The notes: generated from the sequence alone by a model not told the origin. A stretch of DNA of 64,000 nucleotides from Methylobacterium mesophilicum (GCF_022179445.1 NZ_BPQU01000014.1:1-64000), one strand, 5' to 3'; positions 33,875-43,513 are shown, numbered from the stretch's first letter. Numbers and translations: made by a program.

Positions 33875-34957
33875 ATGTCCTTGAGCAATGATGAAGCCGC
33901 GCGACGTGAGAAATTTATACATCATGTCAAATTCTTCGATGCAGCAAGTCGGTACCCCACCCCTTATGTCGGTTTCACAGGTAGACCCGGTTATCGCTTC
34001 CAGCTTCACTGTCTCCCTTACGATGCAACAGGTTTTCTAAACTTACAATCGACAGGGCCTCGTACCGATCCAGAAGAAATTCGAATCTTTGTCGTCGGCG
34101 ATAGCACGATGGCGACAGGCACAGAGCTCGAGAATACCGTTCCTAAGAGGATTGAAGAAATTCTGAGAAAAGAATGGTCGCGGCGGATTAATGTTTACAA
34201 TTTTGCTGTCGTGTCCTCTAATACTGAGCAAATGTGCTCTTTGATATGGAGCCGATTGCTGGACCTTGATCCCGATTTTATCATTGTGGTCAGTGGTGGC
34301 ACTGACGCATTTCAGCCATACAGTTTTGATCCGCGGCCAGGGTTCCCGTATAATTTTTTCATCAACGAGTATCTATATGCTCATTATTTCGATGAAAACA
34401 ATGATAAGTCATGGCAGTCAGGACTTAATTATGATGACGTCGTTGCCAATGCATTTGATTTCAATACAAGAATTCGGCAAAGCGTCGATTATGGGACGGA
34501 ATCCTGGGAAGAAAAGGTAGCGCGGAGCTATACAGGGTCTTTGATAAAACTTGCTCGCACAGCTAAAGCCGTGCATATACCAGTCTATTATTTCTTAGAG
34601 CCAATTGTAGTACGGCAAAAAGATGCGGACGTAAGTGAGCCTCGGTTCGCTTCACCTGAGGCGATCGCTTATTTGACCAGGCAATATAATCGCTTCGAGA
34701 AATCCCTGTCAGATCTTCGCGCTTTACGACTGCCCAAAAATTTACAACTCATCGATGCTAGCCGGGCGCTGAACGAAAATGGGCCAGGCGAATTTTACGA
34801 TATTTTGCACTACGACAGAGAGGGTACCGCGACAGTTGCTAAATTTTTCGCCAATCATGTGAGCGATGCCGTAGGTAAACGCAGTGCTCGTCAATCTAGA
34901 CCAGGTGTAGGCGGGTGGATGCGCAACGCAATTAGGCGCCTTAGGCGTACCGCGTGA
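33875..34957 (+). CDS. SGNH/GDSL-type hydrolase domain protein
   Basis: 360-residue protein with the SGNH esterase or acetyltransferase fold. Block I is IFVVGDSTMATG near residues 71-82 with nucleophile S77; block II/III-like positions are FAVVSSNTEQM and VSGGTDAF near 138-145; block V is YDILHYDREGT near 308-318, giving the Asp-His pair. No signal peptide is seen. Such proteins often deacetylate or acylate surface glycans. The gene is clearly AT-richer than the surrounding DNA, suggesting recent transfer. It is flanked by IS debris on the left and a decayed unknown module on the right. Confidence 0.75.
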   Translation: MSLSNDEAARREKFIHHVKFFDAASRYPTPYVGFTGRPGYRFQLHCLPYDATGFLNLQSTGPRTDPEEIRIFVVGDSTMATGTELENTVPKRIEEILRKEWSRRINVYNFAVVSSNTEQMCSLIWSRLLDLDPDFIIVVSGGTDAFQPYSFDPRPGFPYNFFINEYLYAHYFDENNDKSWQSGLNYDDVVANAFDFNTRIRQSVDYGTESWEEKVARSYTGSLIKLARTAKAVHIPVYYFLEPIVVRQKDADVSEPRFASPEAIAYLTRQYNRFEKSLSDLRALRLPKNLQLIDASRALNENGPGEFYDILHYDREGTATVAKFFANHVSDAVGKRSARQSRPGVGGWMRNAIRRLRRTA

Positions 34958-35049
34958 TACGTGGAAGCTTCCTCAATTTACCGTCCCGTGAAGAAGCAAG
35001 TCGAAGTGTCTTACCGAAAGCACCAAAAGAATTTTTGCAGTGTGGGGCG

Positions 35050-35356
35050 CCGGCGCGCTACCCGAAAAGCAGGCTGAGGTAGCAGGGCTGGCGACAACGC
35101 TGGTTGACCACATCCTAAACCAGCACGCCGCGAGTATGCCGATATAACCGAAGCAGTTTCAAATGTTCGTCAAAGCCACCTAGATGTTTCAGGGCAATGG
35201 TATGGCTTGGCATCGTCAATGGAGCTGGTCCTGACGGAGATCGACAAGCGCGCCAGCCGGGAAAAAGGCCCCCCGGGGGACACGGGGGCGGGGACCAGCG
35301 GCAGTGAGGTGGTGGTGCACATGAGCCAGTTGCTCGGTGATGTTAAGGGACCCTGA
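35050..35356 (+). pseudogene. decayed copy of the unknown gene at 14607
   Basis: Translates in pieces to ALPEKQAEVAGLATTLVDHI, a stop in SMPI-stop-PKQFQMFVKAT, a second stop, and finally EVVVHMSQLLGDVKGP, all clear counterparts of the 105-residue protein at 14607-14924. Two in-frame stops and a small insertion near 35265-35300 prevent expression. Confidence 0.75.
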
Positions 35357-35632
35357 TGGAGCCGACCTTGGGCGATGAGGATCGGGACTTTCAGCACTCC
35401 GTCCTATCTGGTTCGTTTATCCGCGAAGATGAGAGGGTCGACGTGGAGATCTATCGGTTCCGCGGGAACGCAGGATCGCCGGCAGCTGGGGATCGTGGAC
35501 ATGTCCAGTGGCAGCACCGAGTGGCAGGAGCGCTTCGCGACGGAGCGGGATGCTGATCGCGCCTTCGTTGAAACGGTGGAGAGGGACAGCATCGCATCGT
35601 TTGGTGCAGCGATCAGCCTGGTTGTGCATTGA
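35356..35632 (+). pseudogene. decayed copy of the unknown gene at 14932
   Basis: The start overlaps the preceding stop (TGATG). The first frame reads DRDFQHSVLSGSFIREDERV and DVEIYRF, then one frameshift near 35465; the second frame continues GTQDRRQLGIVDMSSGSTEW and QERFATERDADRAF, ending VVH. This mirrors the intact protein at 14932-15192 almost along its full length. Confidence 0.8.
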
Positions 35633-35989
35633 CACGAAAAACACATCCACGCGGGCCAAGGATTGGGACGTCTCGGAAGAACTCGCTGCGCACTGCTGCT
35701 GCAGCGTCGACCGAATCGAAGCGCTGGCTCGTTGCCATAACTGGCCCCGGGTGCACGGGAGCATGGCGGCAAGATCGGCGTCGATCTTGAGACCGTGGAA
35801 CGTGCCGTCGGGAGTTCGGGAGCTGCCGTGCACTGCAGTATCTCAGGCCGAGGCTTCCCGCCTCACTGAAAATCTCGAGCCGACGCGGATGCAATCTCGC
35901 TGTCCATCAATCTCGACCGCTGACATCCCGTTTACAATTCGTAGCGCTGGGCCTCCTTATTTGATGGTGTAGTGCAGACATTTGGCTAA
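35633..35989. other. intergenic, no gene recognised
   Basis: About 360 bp between the decayed module and an IS5 remnant. Only shadow frames are present. Confidence 0.3.
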
Positions 35990-36705
35990 ATTGGACGCTT
36001 GCAGATTAGAGCTGACCAGGCGGTGACTGCTTTCGACGCCCCGGCGCGCAATGCGGGGCACGATCCCGCGGGTCCGGCATTCTCGGTGGCAACGGCGGCG
36101 GTCGTAGGCTTTGTCGGCGTGCAGCTTGCCGGGCCTGTGGCGTGGGCGTCCACGGCGGCCCGAGCGCACCGGCGGGATCGCGTCGAGCGTCGCAACGAGT
36201 TGGGTGCTGTCGTGAGTGGTGGCCCCGGTCAGGACGACACCGAGCGGTGTGCCGCGGGCATTGACGACGAGGTGGCGCTTCGTGCCCGGCTTGCCCCACT
36301 CGGTCGGGTTTGGACCGGTCGCCGCCCATTTTTCGCCGGAAGGCTTGCGCTGTCGAGTGCCGCACGGCTCCAGTCCAGTTGTCCGGCACCGTCCAGCTGC
36401 TCCAGCAAGGCGCTATGCAGGCCCTTCCGCACGCCTGCCCTCTGCCAATCACGCAGCCGTCGGCAGCACGACATCCCCGAACCGCACCCCATCTCCTGCG
36501 GCAGGTACTCCCACGGCAAACCAGTGCGCAGCACGAACAGGATGCCGGTCAGCGCCGCTAGGTCCGGGATCGGCGGCCGCCCGCCCTTCGGACGCGCCCG
36601 CGCCGGTGGCAGCAGCGGCGCGATCACCGCCCAGAGATCGTCGGGAACGAGGAACTTCGCCATGCCCGACCAACGCGCCAACCGCCAGTTTCGTTAGGCG
36701 CTCTT
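35990..36705 (-). mobile_element. IS5-family element, truncated at its 3' end
   Basis: The first transposase frame (36681 to 36229) starts MARWSGMAKFLVPDDLWAVI and includes LTGILFVLRTGLPWEYLPQE, GCGSGMSCCRRLRDWQ and LDSASLPAK. At a run of five A (SLPAKN) a -1 shift leads into the second frame: ATGPNPTEWGKPGTKRHLVV, GTPLGVVLTGATTHDSTQLV and KLHADKAYDRRRCHRECRTR. The end RIARRGVESSHRL changes to unrelated sequence, so the terminal helix with the catalytic glutamate region is lost. The outer end near 36697-36707 reads GCGCTCTTAA, matching the end of the other IS5 copy at 44295. Confidence 0.82.
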
Positions 36706-36876
36706 AACTTGGTCGAGAACTTTTGGCAGTTCATGCGCGACAACGGGCTCGGCAATCGCGTCTTCAAATTCTACGCCGACATCCTCGACCACTGCTGCGA
36801 GCCCTGGAATACCCTCATCAACTGACCCTAGCGCATCATGTCCATTGGACTGCGCGCCTGGGCTCATGGGTTCTGA
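36706..36876 (+). mobile_element. IS630-family transposase, C-terminal remnant
   Basis: Plus-strand frame gives LVENFWQFMRDNGLGNRVFK, FYADILDHCCEPWNTLIN and, after a stop, IMSIGLRAWAHGF, the usual C-terminus of IS630 transposases (ENxWQFMRDN...). The rest of the element is missing, apparently replaced by the IS5 copy to its left. Confidence 0.75.
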
Positions 36877-37054
36877 TCAATAAGGATTAGTATTAGATGC
36901 ATCTTGGAGGGGGGCTGCCTATCTCACTTCCAATTCGTGCCGTCGAATTGTTCATCCGCGCCCGATGCACCTAACAGCACAAGCACCCAAAATACTTTAT
37001 GTTCCGACTTTTAAGCTGAAACAACTTGAGTTCTTGGCTGCTTCATAGCGATGC

Positions 37055-37849
37055 TCAGGCATTTAGCTTGCTAACCACATGCTTAATGGTTAAAAGTCCA
37101 ATGCTGGCGGCAGTTAAGCCAAACATGATCACGTATAGATAGTCCACTTGAATGCCGGCATATGGATAGTAGGCTGACCGAACCCATTCTGCACATTGCA
37201 GGGCTGGATTAAATTTCATCCAATAATAGACTTTATCGGGCATAAAACTTGGCAAAAACATAACGCCGCTCGACACGTACATAATGATACTAAACAGTGC
37301 GTAGCCGATCATCCATCCGGGAAAGAACCCTATAATCGCGACATTGATCGTTCCAATTCCGATCCCTAATATGATTGCGGCCAAGTAGCCGGAGACAGCA
37401 ACAATTGGATTGGTTGGGATAGGATTGGTACCAGAGGCAACTAGAACTGAACTTACAACAAGCAAGGCAAGAAAACCAGTAACAATCTCAACTAATATAC
37501 GAGAAAAAACTAAGTCAAATATTTTTACCTGAGGATAATATGTCAGCGGTCTATTCATCATGACTGATTTCATCACTTCGCGAGATATATATTGGAAAAC
37601 TAGTACCGGAACAGCTCCCGTCGCGAAGAATAGTGGTCTGCTATCGCCCAGGGGTGCGGCTAGTTTTTGAAATGTATAGATTGCGATCAACATAAAGACG
37701 TGAACGCAAGGCCATAAAACCACTACGGCGTAGCCCCATATCGACGCCCCGAAGCGTGTGCGCATGTCACGGAGAATCAAGGCGTGCAGGACGTGCAGGT
37801 AGGACTCGACCGGGCTCTTTTGTGTTTGAGCCGTGGGGAGAGCGGACAT
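37055..37849 (-). CDS. ABC-2 type permease for polysaccharide export, KpsM/Wzm type
   Basis: Inner-membrane subunit of an ABC exporter for capsule or O-antigen chains, 264 residues. Six hydrophobic helices are visible. The N-terminal cytoplasmic part LHALILRDMRTRFGASIWGY is the ABC-2 hallmark (R-x-x-x-x-R-F-G-x-S-x-x-G-Y), and the end shows AEWVRSAYYPYAGIQVDYLY, as in KpsM/BexB. No ATP-binding partner (KpsT/Wzt) is in the window. The 46-bp gap to the giant glycosyltransferase gene upstream suggests one transcript. Coding DNA is AT-rich compared with that neighbour. A KpsE-like partner is encoded at 21274. Confidence 0.88.
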   Translation of the reverse strand: MSALPTAQTQKSPVESYLHVLHALILRDMRTRFGASIWGYAVVVLWPCVHVFMLIAIYTFQKLAAPLGDSRPLFFATGAVPVLVFQYISREVMKSVMMNRPLTYYPQVKIFDLVFSRILVEIVTGFLALLVVSSVLVASGTNPIPTNPIVAVSGYLAAIILGIGIGTINVAIIGFFPGWMIGYALFSIIMYVSSGVMFLPSFMPDKVYYWMKFNPALQCAEWVRSAYYPYAGIQVDYLYVIMFGLTAASIGLLTIKHVVSKLNA

Positions 37850-37895
37850 CGGATTGGCCTCTGCGTTTCTCCGCCTGTTTCGACGAGAAACTGGG

Positions 37896-40800
37896 CTAAA
37901 GTGCGTTGCCGAGATGTGCCGGAGGAGCCGATCTTAAGTTGCCGATAGCGTAGTAATTGTGCATCAGGTTTTCATATTCGGCCGTCTCAGCCGGACCGGA
38001 GAGAGGTGCACTGACTGACATGTCGATCGCCATCATTTGGTCGTTCAGAGTCGCCGGGTCACTAGCGAGAGCGTAGGGCAGCACGTGGCCGTTCGGGTCC
38101 GCGCGCAGCCGATCGCCTTGGGCGCCAAGATCGAAAGTCGCCACCGGCAGGCCGGTCCGCAATCCCAAAGCTAGGGTGTACGAGTAGGTCTCCGGCCATA
38201 TCGCCGGCACCAGGATTAGGTCGGCTGAAACCTTTGGCAGGAGTTCGAGGGTTTCCTCGTCCTCCCAGTGATGGCCGGTCTCTGCTATCTGGAGGGCTGC
38301 CCGCGCAACCCGATCGAGCGTCGGATCGTCGATCGAATAGCGACCTGTCTCGGTAACACCAGCTCCTTGCAAATGGCTCTTGATCGCCGAATCGGTGTAG
38401 CCCACGATTGCGAAGCGCAGCGGCAAATCTCGGATTCGAGCGTCTTCAGCTAGAGCCTGCAGCAGCAAGCCGCCTTCGGGCATGCTAATTCCACCCAACA
38501 CGGCGACCCGGCGGACGCGGCCCGGCCGGCGCAGGGTGGTCGAGCGCACGCTCCGGTCGTGCTCGACGTGCGGCCGCACCGTGATCGCCAGCTCCGGATA
38601 CACCGCCCCGATCCGCCCCGCCGTGTCGGCCGACGGCGCGAACACCCGCGCCGCCCCGGCCAGGAACCGCCCGAACGTCGCCCGCCGCTCCGCCGGGTCC
38701 GGCTCCTCGTAGCCGTCCGCGTCCGAGGACAGGCAGTCCCGGCACACCGGCACCGGCGCCAGGCCGCAATAGCGCCCGTCCGGCATCACCAGGTGGTTGC
38801 GGTGGCACACCGGCGAGAAGTCGTGCAGCGTCCAGGCATAGGGCCGCCCCGAGCCGGATACGAGGTCCATCAAGGCGCGGGCCGCGTTCCAGCGCAGGCC
38901 CGCCAGCGAGTGCACGTGGATCAGCAGCGGCGCCAGCTCCGCGATGAATGCCGACACCGCGTCGGCATCGCGGGGCAGGTACAGGCTGTCCAGGCTCGGC
39001 AGGTACACGAACTCGCGGCTACGGTACGAGACGTTGACCTGGATGTTCCGGGCCCGGTCGACCGAGAGCAGCACCACGGCCGTGCCCTCGGCCTTCAGCC
39101 GGGCGATCATGTCGTCGATGTGCCGCTGGATGCCCCCGCCCCAGCTATGGGTCACGAACAGCAAAGCCCGGCCACGGAAGTGCCGGGCCAGTCGATGCAG
39201 GTCGAGCCGCGCCCGCCCCCGCCGGCCCGGATCGGCCTGGACGAACTGGCCGACCAAAGCCGGGTAGTCCGGGTGCTTGGCCAGCAGCGCCGCCTGGCCC
39301 TGGTCGTACTCGCCGCCCGGGTCGAGCCCGAACGAGATCTGCCCGGCATGGTAGACGTACACGTCCTCGGCCAGGAGGTTCGAGAACCCCGCCTTGCGGG
39401 CGCGCATGCACCAGTCGTTCTCCTCGCCGTAGCCCTTGCCGAAGGCGACCTCGTCTAGCGTGCCGACCGCGTCGAGGGCCTCTGCCGTCATGTACATGCA
39501 GAAACCGACGCCGGTGGGCACCTCCACCGAGCGGCCGCGGTTGAGCGTGCTGGCGGCTTGGTCGAGGTCTGGCCGGGGGATCTCCAGCGCCATGGTGTTG
39601 TTGGCGTTGAAGCGCGGATAGCTGCAGATCGTAGCGTTGTTCGACAGCGGCGTGACGCTGCCGACCGGTGGGCGGCCTTCCGCCTCGGCGGTCCCGGCGT
39701 GGGCGACGAGCCGGTCGAGCCAGTCGCCGAACACCTGGGCGTCGGAGTTGAGCAGGACCACGGCCCGGCCCTGGCGCAGGGACAGGCCGCGGTTGACCGA
39801 GCGCACGAAGCCGAGGTTGTTTTGGTTTTCGACCAGGTGGAACAGGCCGCGGCCGGCGAGGTCTTTCAGGTCGGCGGTGAGGTCGGGATCGGGGGACCGG
39901 TCGTTGACGGCGAGCAGGGTGAAGGGTGTGGTTTGCGGGGCGGAGAGGCAGGCGTGGATGGCGCGCAGGGTCTCGCCGCGGCCCTTGTAGACCGGCATGA
40001 TCACGACGACCCGGGCTTGGGCGAGCGTCAGGGCGTGGGGCAGACCGTCCCAGTCCTGCGGTTCGGGCGCCTCCATGGCCGGCCAGCTGCCGAGATCCTC
40101 CGGGCAGCCCATCAGCCCGGCGGCCCGGCCGGTGCGAACGTAATGCAGGAACGGCGTCTCGGCCGGCGCGAACAGGTGCCCGTAGGCGCGGCGATAGAAG
40201 CGGGTCGAGAAGGTCTTGCTCGGATCGCGATCCTCCTCCTGACCGTGTGACAGGAAGTGGATGGCCGGGCCGTTCTCGAAGCCGCGCGTGTCGGGATAGC
40301 GCTTCAGGTACCAGGCGGCGTCGAAATACGGTTCGATCAGACGGGCCTGCTCCAGCAACTCCGCATCCTCCGCCGCGGGCGGCGTGCCGTAGGCTGGATC
40401 GAAGGCGTCGCCCGACAGGTCGGTGCCGCGCAGCAGCGCGGTGGCGAGGTGGTGGACGAAGGGGGCGATTCCCGTCGCCTCCACGTAGGGATGATGGGCG
40501 CGATAGGCCCAGCCGTTAAAGTCGGGGCGCGGGTTGCGACCCCTGCGCCAGCCGGTGTCGCAATAGTCGCGGACCGCGTCGGCGTCCTCCGCCAGGCCGT
40601 AGCGCTGCCGGTAGAAGGTGTGGTCGAAATGGAGCGCCGCCAGCCCGACCTGCAGGTCCAGGGACGCTGCCCGGTCCAGGGGCATAGGGCCGATCTCGCC
40701 GAGCCAGCCGGTATCCTTAATCGGCGGATGCGTCGGGCGCAGGCCGCAGACGTGCAGCAGCGCGTCGAGCGTCGACCGGCCCGCGCCGGGATCCCGCAGC

Positions 40801-41822
40801 TCTTGCCAGCCGGTCCGTGAGAAATGGACGTAGGGCGCGAGCCCCTGCGCGTCCGGGTAGGTCGTCCGGTACCAAGCCTCGTCCACGGCAGGAAACGTTG
40901 GCTGGTCCCGGCCCGAGAACGGCGTACCGCCGGAGAGCAGCGTCTCGGCCACGTACCGGAAAAACGGGTCGCCGATCACCGCCCGGCTGCCGGCGCGTGC
41001 CTGCACGAAGCCGACTGGGTCGAAATCCTGGCGCGGGCTGCGCATCTTCCGCCAGCCGCCGGTCACGTAGGCCCGCAGCAACTCCGCGTCGGACGGGTCG
41101 GAGAGCACCTGGGCTTCCCGCTCGTCCAGGCCCTCGCGGTGATAGGCGGCGTCGAAATAGGGCGCGAGCGTCTCGGCCTGGAGTTCGAACAGATCCTGTG
41201 GCTCGGGCCGGGTGAGGCCGCCGTGCAGGACGTAGTGCACCAGCGGGTTCTGGGTCGCGTAGGAGATTTTTTGGGTCAGGCAGTAGGCCAGGGTGTCGAA
41301 ATGCGGCGCCGGCTCGCGGCCCTCGCGCCAGCCGGAGGCCATGTAGTGGGCCACCGGATCGACGCCGGCCGCCTGCAGGTCGGGGTTGTGGGCGAGGTAG
41401 AACGCCCCGTCCACGAGGCGGCGGGCCAGGCGCTCGGCCTGCCTGGTGTCGGGCTTGGGCAGGGTGCCGCCTTTGGCACGCTGCGCCGTCACCCAGTGCA
41501 GGAACGGGTTGACGCCGGCGACGGCTAGGTACGGGCGCGCAGAAAGGTAGTCGGTGGTGGAGAAATCGGGCCGCGGGTCCCGGCCCTCGCGCCAGCCGAT
41601 CGTGAGGTAGTCGCGCACTGGATCGATCGTGATCCCGTACCAGCTCGCGTAGAAGCCGGTATCGACATACGGTTCCAGCGCCGCAATCTGTTCCGCCCCC
41701 GACGTAACATCGTTCGCCGCAGGCAGGGCGCCGTTTGCTGCTAGCCGTATCAGCGGGTTGCGGCTCGAACGTGCTTCGGCTGAACCCGCCCAACGGTAAT
41801 AGTGGCCATAGAGGGTTTTCAA
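37896..41822 (-). CDS. giant glycosyltransferase: repeat region + GT2 + GT4
   Basis: 1308-residue cytoplasmic enzyme. Residues about 40-590 contain at least ten repeats of a module with the core FDAAWYLKRYPD / HFLSHGQEEDRDPSKTFSTR (typical forms GWREGRDPRPDF and YLSARPYLAVAGVNPFLHWV). A GT2 domain starts near 605 (VVVIMPVYKGRGETLRAIHA) with NDRSPDPDLTADL and the DxD-like LLNSDAQVFGDWLD near 691, then GVGFCMYMTAEALDAVG and EENDWCMRARKAG. From about 885 a GT4 domain begins (ALLFVTHSWGGGIQRHIDDM), ending with ETYSYTLALGLRTGLPVATF. It probably adds two different linkages to a surface glycan. GC is very high from 38480 to 41800 but lower in the last 200 residues, suggesting a recombined 3' end. 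Confidence 0.88.
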   Translation of the reverse strand: MKTLYGHYYRWAGSAEARSSRNPLIRLAANGALPAANDVTSGAEQIAALEPYVDTGFYASWYGITIDPVRDYLTIGWREGRDPRPDFSTTDYLSARPYLAVAGVNPFLHWVTAQRAKGGTLPKPDTRQAERLARRLVDGAFYLAHNPDLQAAGVDPVAHYMASGWREGREPAPHFDTLAYCLTQKISYATQNPLVHYVLHGGLTRPEPQDLFELQAETLAPYFDAAYHREGLDEREAQVLSDPSDAELLRAYVTGGWRKMRSPRQDFDPVGFVQARAGSRAVIGDPFFRYVAETLLSGGTPFSGRDQPTFPAVDEAWYRTTYPDAQGLAPYVHFSRTGWQELRDPGAGRSTLDALLHVCGLRPTHPPIKDTGWLGEIGPMPLDRAASLDLQVGLAALHFDHTFYRQRYGLAEDADAVRDYCDTGWRRGRNPRPDFNGWAYRAHHPYVEATGIAPFVHHLATALLRGTDLSGDAFDPAYGTPPAAEDAELLEQARLIEPYFDAAWYLKRYPDTRGFENGPAIHFLSHGQEEDRDPSKTFSTRFYRRAYGHLFAPAETPFLHYVRTGRAAGLMGCPEDLGSWPAMEAPEPQDWDGLPHALTLAQARVVVIMPVYKGRGETLRAIHACLSAPQTTPFTLLAVNDRSPDPDLTADLKDLAGRGLFHLVENQNNLGFVRSVNRGLSLRQGRAVVLLNSDAQVFGDWLDRLVAHAGTAEAEGRPPVGSVTPLSNNATICSYPRFNANNTMALEIPRPDLDQAASTLNRGRSVEVPTGVGFCMYMTAEALDAVGTLDEVAFGKGYGEENDWCMRARKAGFSNLLAEDVYVYHAGQISFGLDPGGEYDQGQAALLAKHPDYPALVGQFVQADPGRRGRARLDLHRLARHFRGRALLFVTHSWGGGIQRHIDDMIARLKAEGTAVVLLSVDRARNIQVNVSYRSREFVYLPSLDSLYLPRDADAVSAFIAELAPLLIHVHSLAGLRWNAARALMDLVSGSGRPYAWTLHDFSPVCHRNHLVMPDGRYCGLAPVPVCRDCLSSDADGYEEPDPAERRATFGRFLAGAARVFAPSADTAGRIGAVYPELAITVRPHVEHDRSVRSTTLRRPGRVRRVAVLGGISMPEGGLLLQALAEDARIRDLPLRFAIVGYTDSAIKSHLQGAGVTETGRYSIDDPTLDRVARAALQIAETGHHWEDEETLELLPKVSADLILVPAIWPETYSYTLALGLRTGLPVATFDLGAQGDRLRADPNGHVLPYALASDPATLNDQMMAIDMSVSAPLSGPAETAEYENLMHNYYAIGNLRSAPPAHLGNAL

Positions 41823-42057
41823 CGCGCGACTCTCACATTGCTGCCCGATGCGCTTGATCCGGCGAGCGGTCCATCAGCGGCTGTGTCGAGGCATTTAACT
41901 ATGATAAGCATGTCTTCGCGAAGAGCTGTGACCAAGGGTGGATCTCCGCGCCGAGCGAGCGCTTCGCCGGCGGGACTCGCCCTATCGGAACAGGCGTACG
42001 CAGTAAATATGAGGTTCTGGCCGTCGGCGCCCTGCCCCGTCGTCTCGACGCCGGCAG

Positions 42058-42586
42058 TTAGATCGGATCGAACCGCCAAATAAAATCCTCGCGCACGATG
42101 CGCGCGGGACTGCCCGCGGCTATGCAATGTGGTGGCTCGACTTCAGTGACGACCGCCTGCGCCCCGATGATCGCGTCGTCACCGATGGTTGAACCCTGAA
42201 GAGTGTGGCGTGATTGGCGATTGAAACGTGATTGCCCACGCGGACGGACTTTGCCGAGTTTAATCGCGTGTCACCCCTCCTGTCGATGAAGGAGTGATGA
42301 TAGCCTGTCGTCGTCCAAGCCCCGGCGCGATCGAACAATTCATACCGATTCCGATCACTTTCGCTGAGAATGATTTGAGATGGACTGAGTCAGTGCTGCC
42401 GGTCCTGTCTCCAATGTGAAGCATTGATGTCGGGTCAACAAAGTTATTGAATGCCGCCAGCCTAACATCCTTGCCAACGTCGAGTTTGAAACACGATCCG
42501 ATTGCAGTATGTATGTTTCTGTGGGATCGCGCCATTGTCCTATGTAAATATGATCGGTGTCGCTTTTGATGTATCATCCACCCCAA
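42058..42586 (-). pseudogene. decayed hexapeptide-repeat acyltransferase
   Basis: Pieces of a left-handed beta-helix acetyltransferase: GSCFKLDVGKDVRLAAFNNF, MLHIGDRTGSTDSVHLKSFS, VRVGNHVSIANHATL, then after a frameshift GSTIGDDAIIGAQAVVTEVE and PPHCIAAGSPARIVREDFIW, which is the usual C-terminal turn of such enzymes. At least two frameshifts (near 42215 and 42300-42330) break it. It sits directly upstream of the giant glycosyltransferase gene and was probably part of the same glycan locus. Confidence 0.72.
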
Positions 42587-42985
42587 TCATTTTGGGCGCC
42601 GACGATATCAATAATGATGTTTTGTAATAGGTTTTATACTTAGCAACGGGTTATAATGAAATTAATTTATCGCCTACACAATTGAGAACATTGATTTCAA
42701 TGATTCGGCGATGTGCTTGTGAATTTTATGGATAAGTTCGATAAGGTCAAGCTGCAATGGCTATATAGTAAGCCATGGCCGTTGAGCGTGAGCTCCTTCG
42801 CTAGGCAGCAACGTTTGCCAGAAACGATCCATGCCTCTCCAAACCGACTGACACATTTTTCACAACTCAAGCGACCCTACAAAAAATTCATATGAAATTT
42901 GCGTGACGCCCCGACGCACTGTTGACCCTTCAGCGGTCCTATGCCCATTGACCGCCGACGAACGAAGTTTGGAGCGAGGCCGTCA
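42587..42985. other. intergenic, AT-rich, no gene recognised
   Basis: About 400 bp, AT-rich around 42600-42720, with only a 60-codon frame of no clear composition. It may contain the promoter of the gene starting at 42986. Confidence 0.3.
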
Positions 42986-43513
42986 ATGGCTGAGGACAAT
43001 ACCCTGACGAAGGCGCTGGTCGATGTGCGCGCTCGGAGAGCCGCACTTCAAAGCGACTACGACCGGATCGCCGCGGAACTTACCAAACTGCGTGCGGCGG
43101 AGGCTGCGCTGACAGCGATTGTGGAAGGCGTCCCATTGAAGGACACGACCATCCTTCTCTCCTCTGACAATCAGCGATCGTCGGCCGAGGATCAGGGCAC
43201 GTCCGGTCGGAGTGGGCGGCGCGGAGCTCGGGGTCCACGATCGAATTCGGCCAAGGGACGTCTCAAGGCCCTCCTCGGCAACGCGGGGCCACAAGGATTG
43301 ACACATGCCGAGATCGCGGAGCGGTTGCCCGATGTCGCGCCGAACACTCTCAATACCTACTTGAGCATGATGGTTACGGGCGGCGAGGCGGTCCGGAACG
43401 GCGATTTCTTCACCGCCGCTGTGGGATCAGAGGAGACTGATTCGGAAGAAAAGCCGGCTGACGAGTCCTCGGCCGACGATGACGACCACCGCGATACTGA
43501 AGCGGCGGAGTAA
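42986..43513 (+). CDS. hypothetical protein with coiled coil and winged-helix-like region
   Basis: 175-residue protein. Residues 5-50 are a coiled coil (DVRARRAALQSDYDRIAAEL, TKLRAAEAALTAIVEG). A basic glycine/arginine stretch follows (GRSGRRGARGPRS), then a segment that looks like a winged helix: GLTHAEIAERLPDVAPNTLN, TYLSMMVTGGEAVRNGDFFT (about 112-155). The C-terminal tail is very acidic. This layout suggests a small DNA-binding regulator or nucleoid factor. ATG 42986 chosen over 42941 because the coiled coil starts there and the extension looks random. Family not recognised. Confidence 0.6.
   Translation: MAEDNTLTKALVDVRARRAALQSDYDRIAAELTKLRAAEAALTAIVEGVPLKDTTILLSSDNQRSSAEDQGTSGRSGRRGARGPRSNSAKGRLKALLGNAGPQGLTHAEIAERLPDVAPNTLNTYLSMMVTGGEAVRNGDFFTAAVGSEETDSEEKPADESSADDDDHRDTEAAE

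Noticed and set aside
39145-39621. Overlapping ORFs on both strands inside the giant glycosyltransferase gene
   Set aside because: Shadows of the long minus-strand frame with no independent signals.
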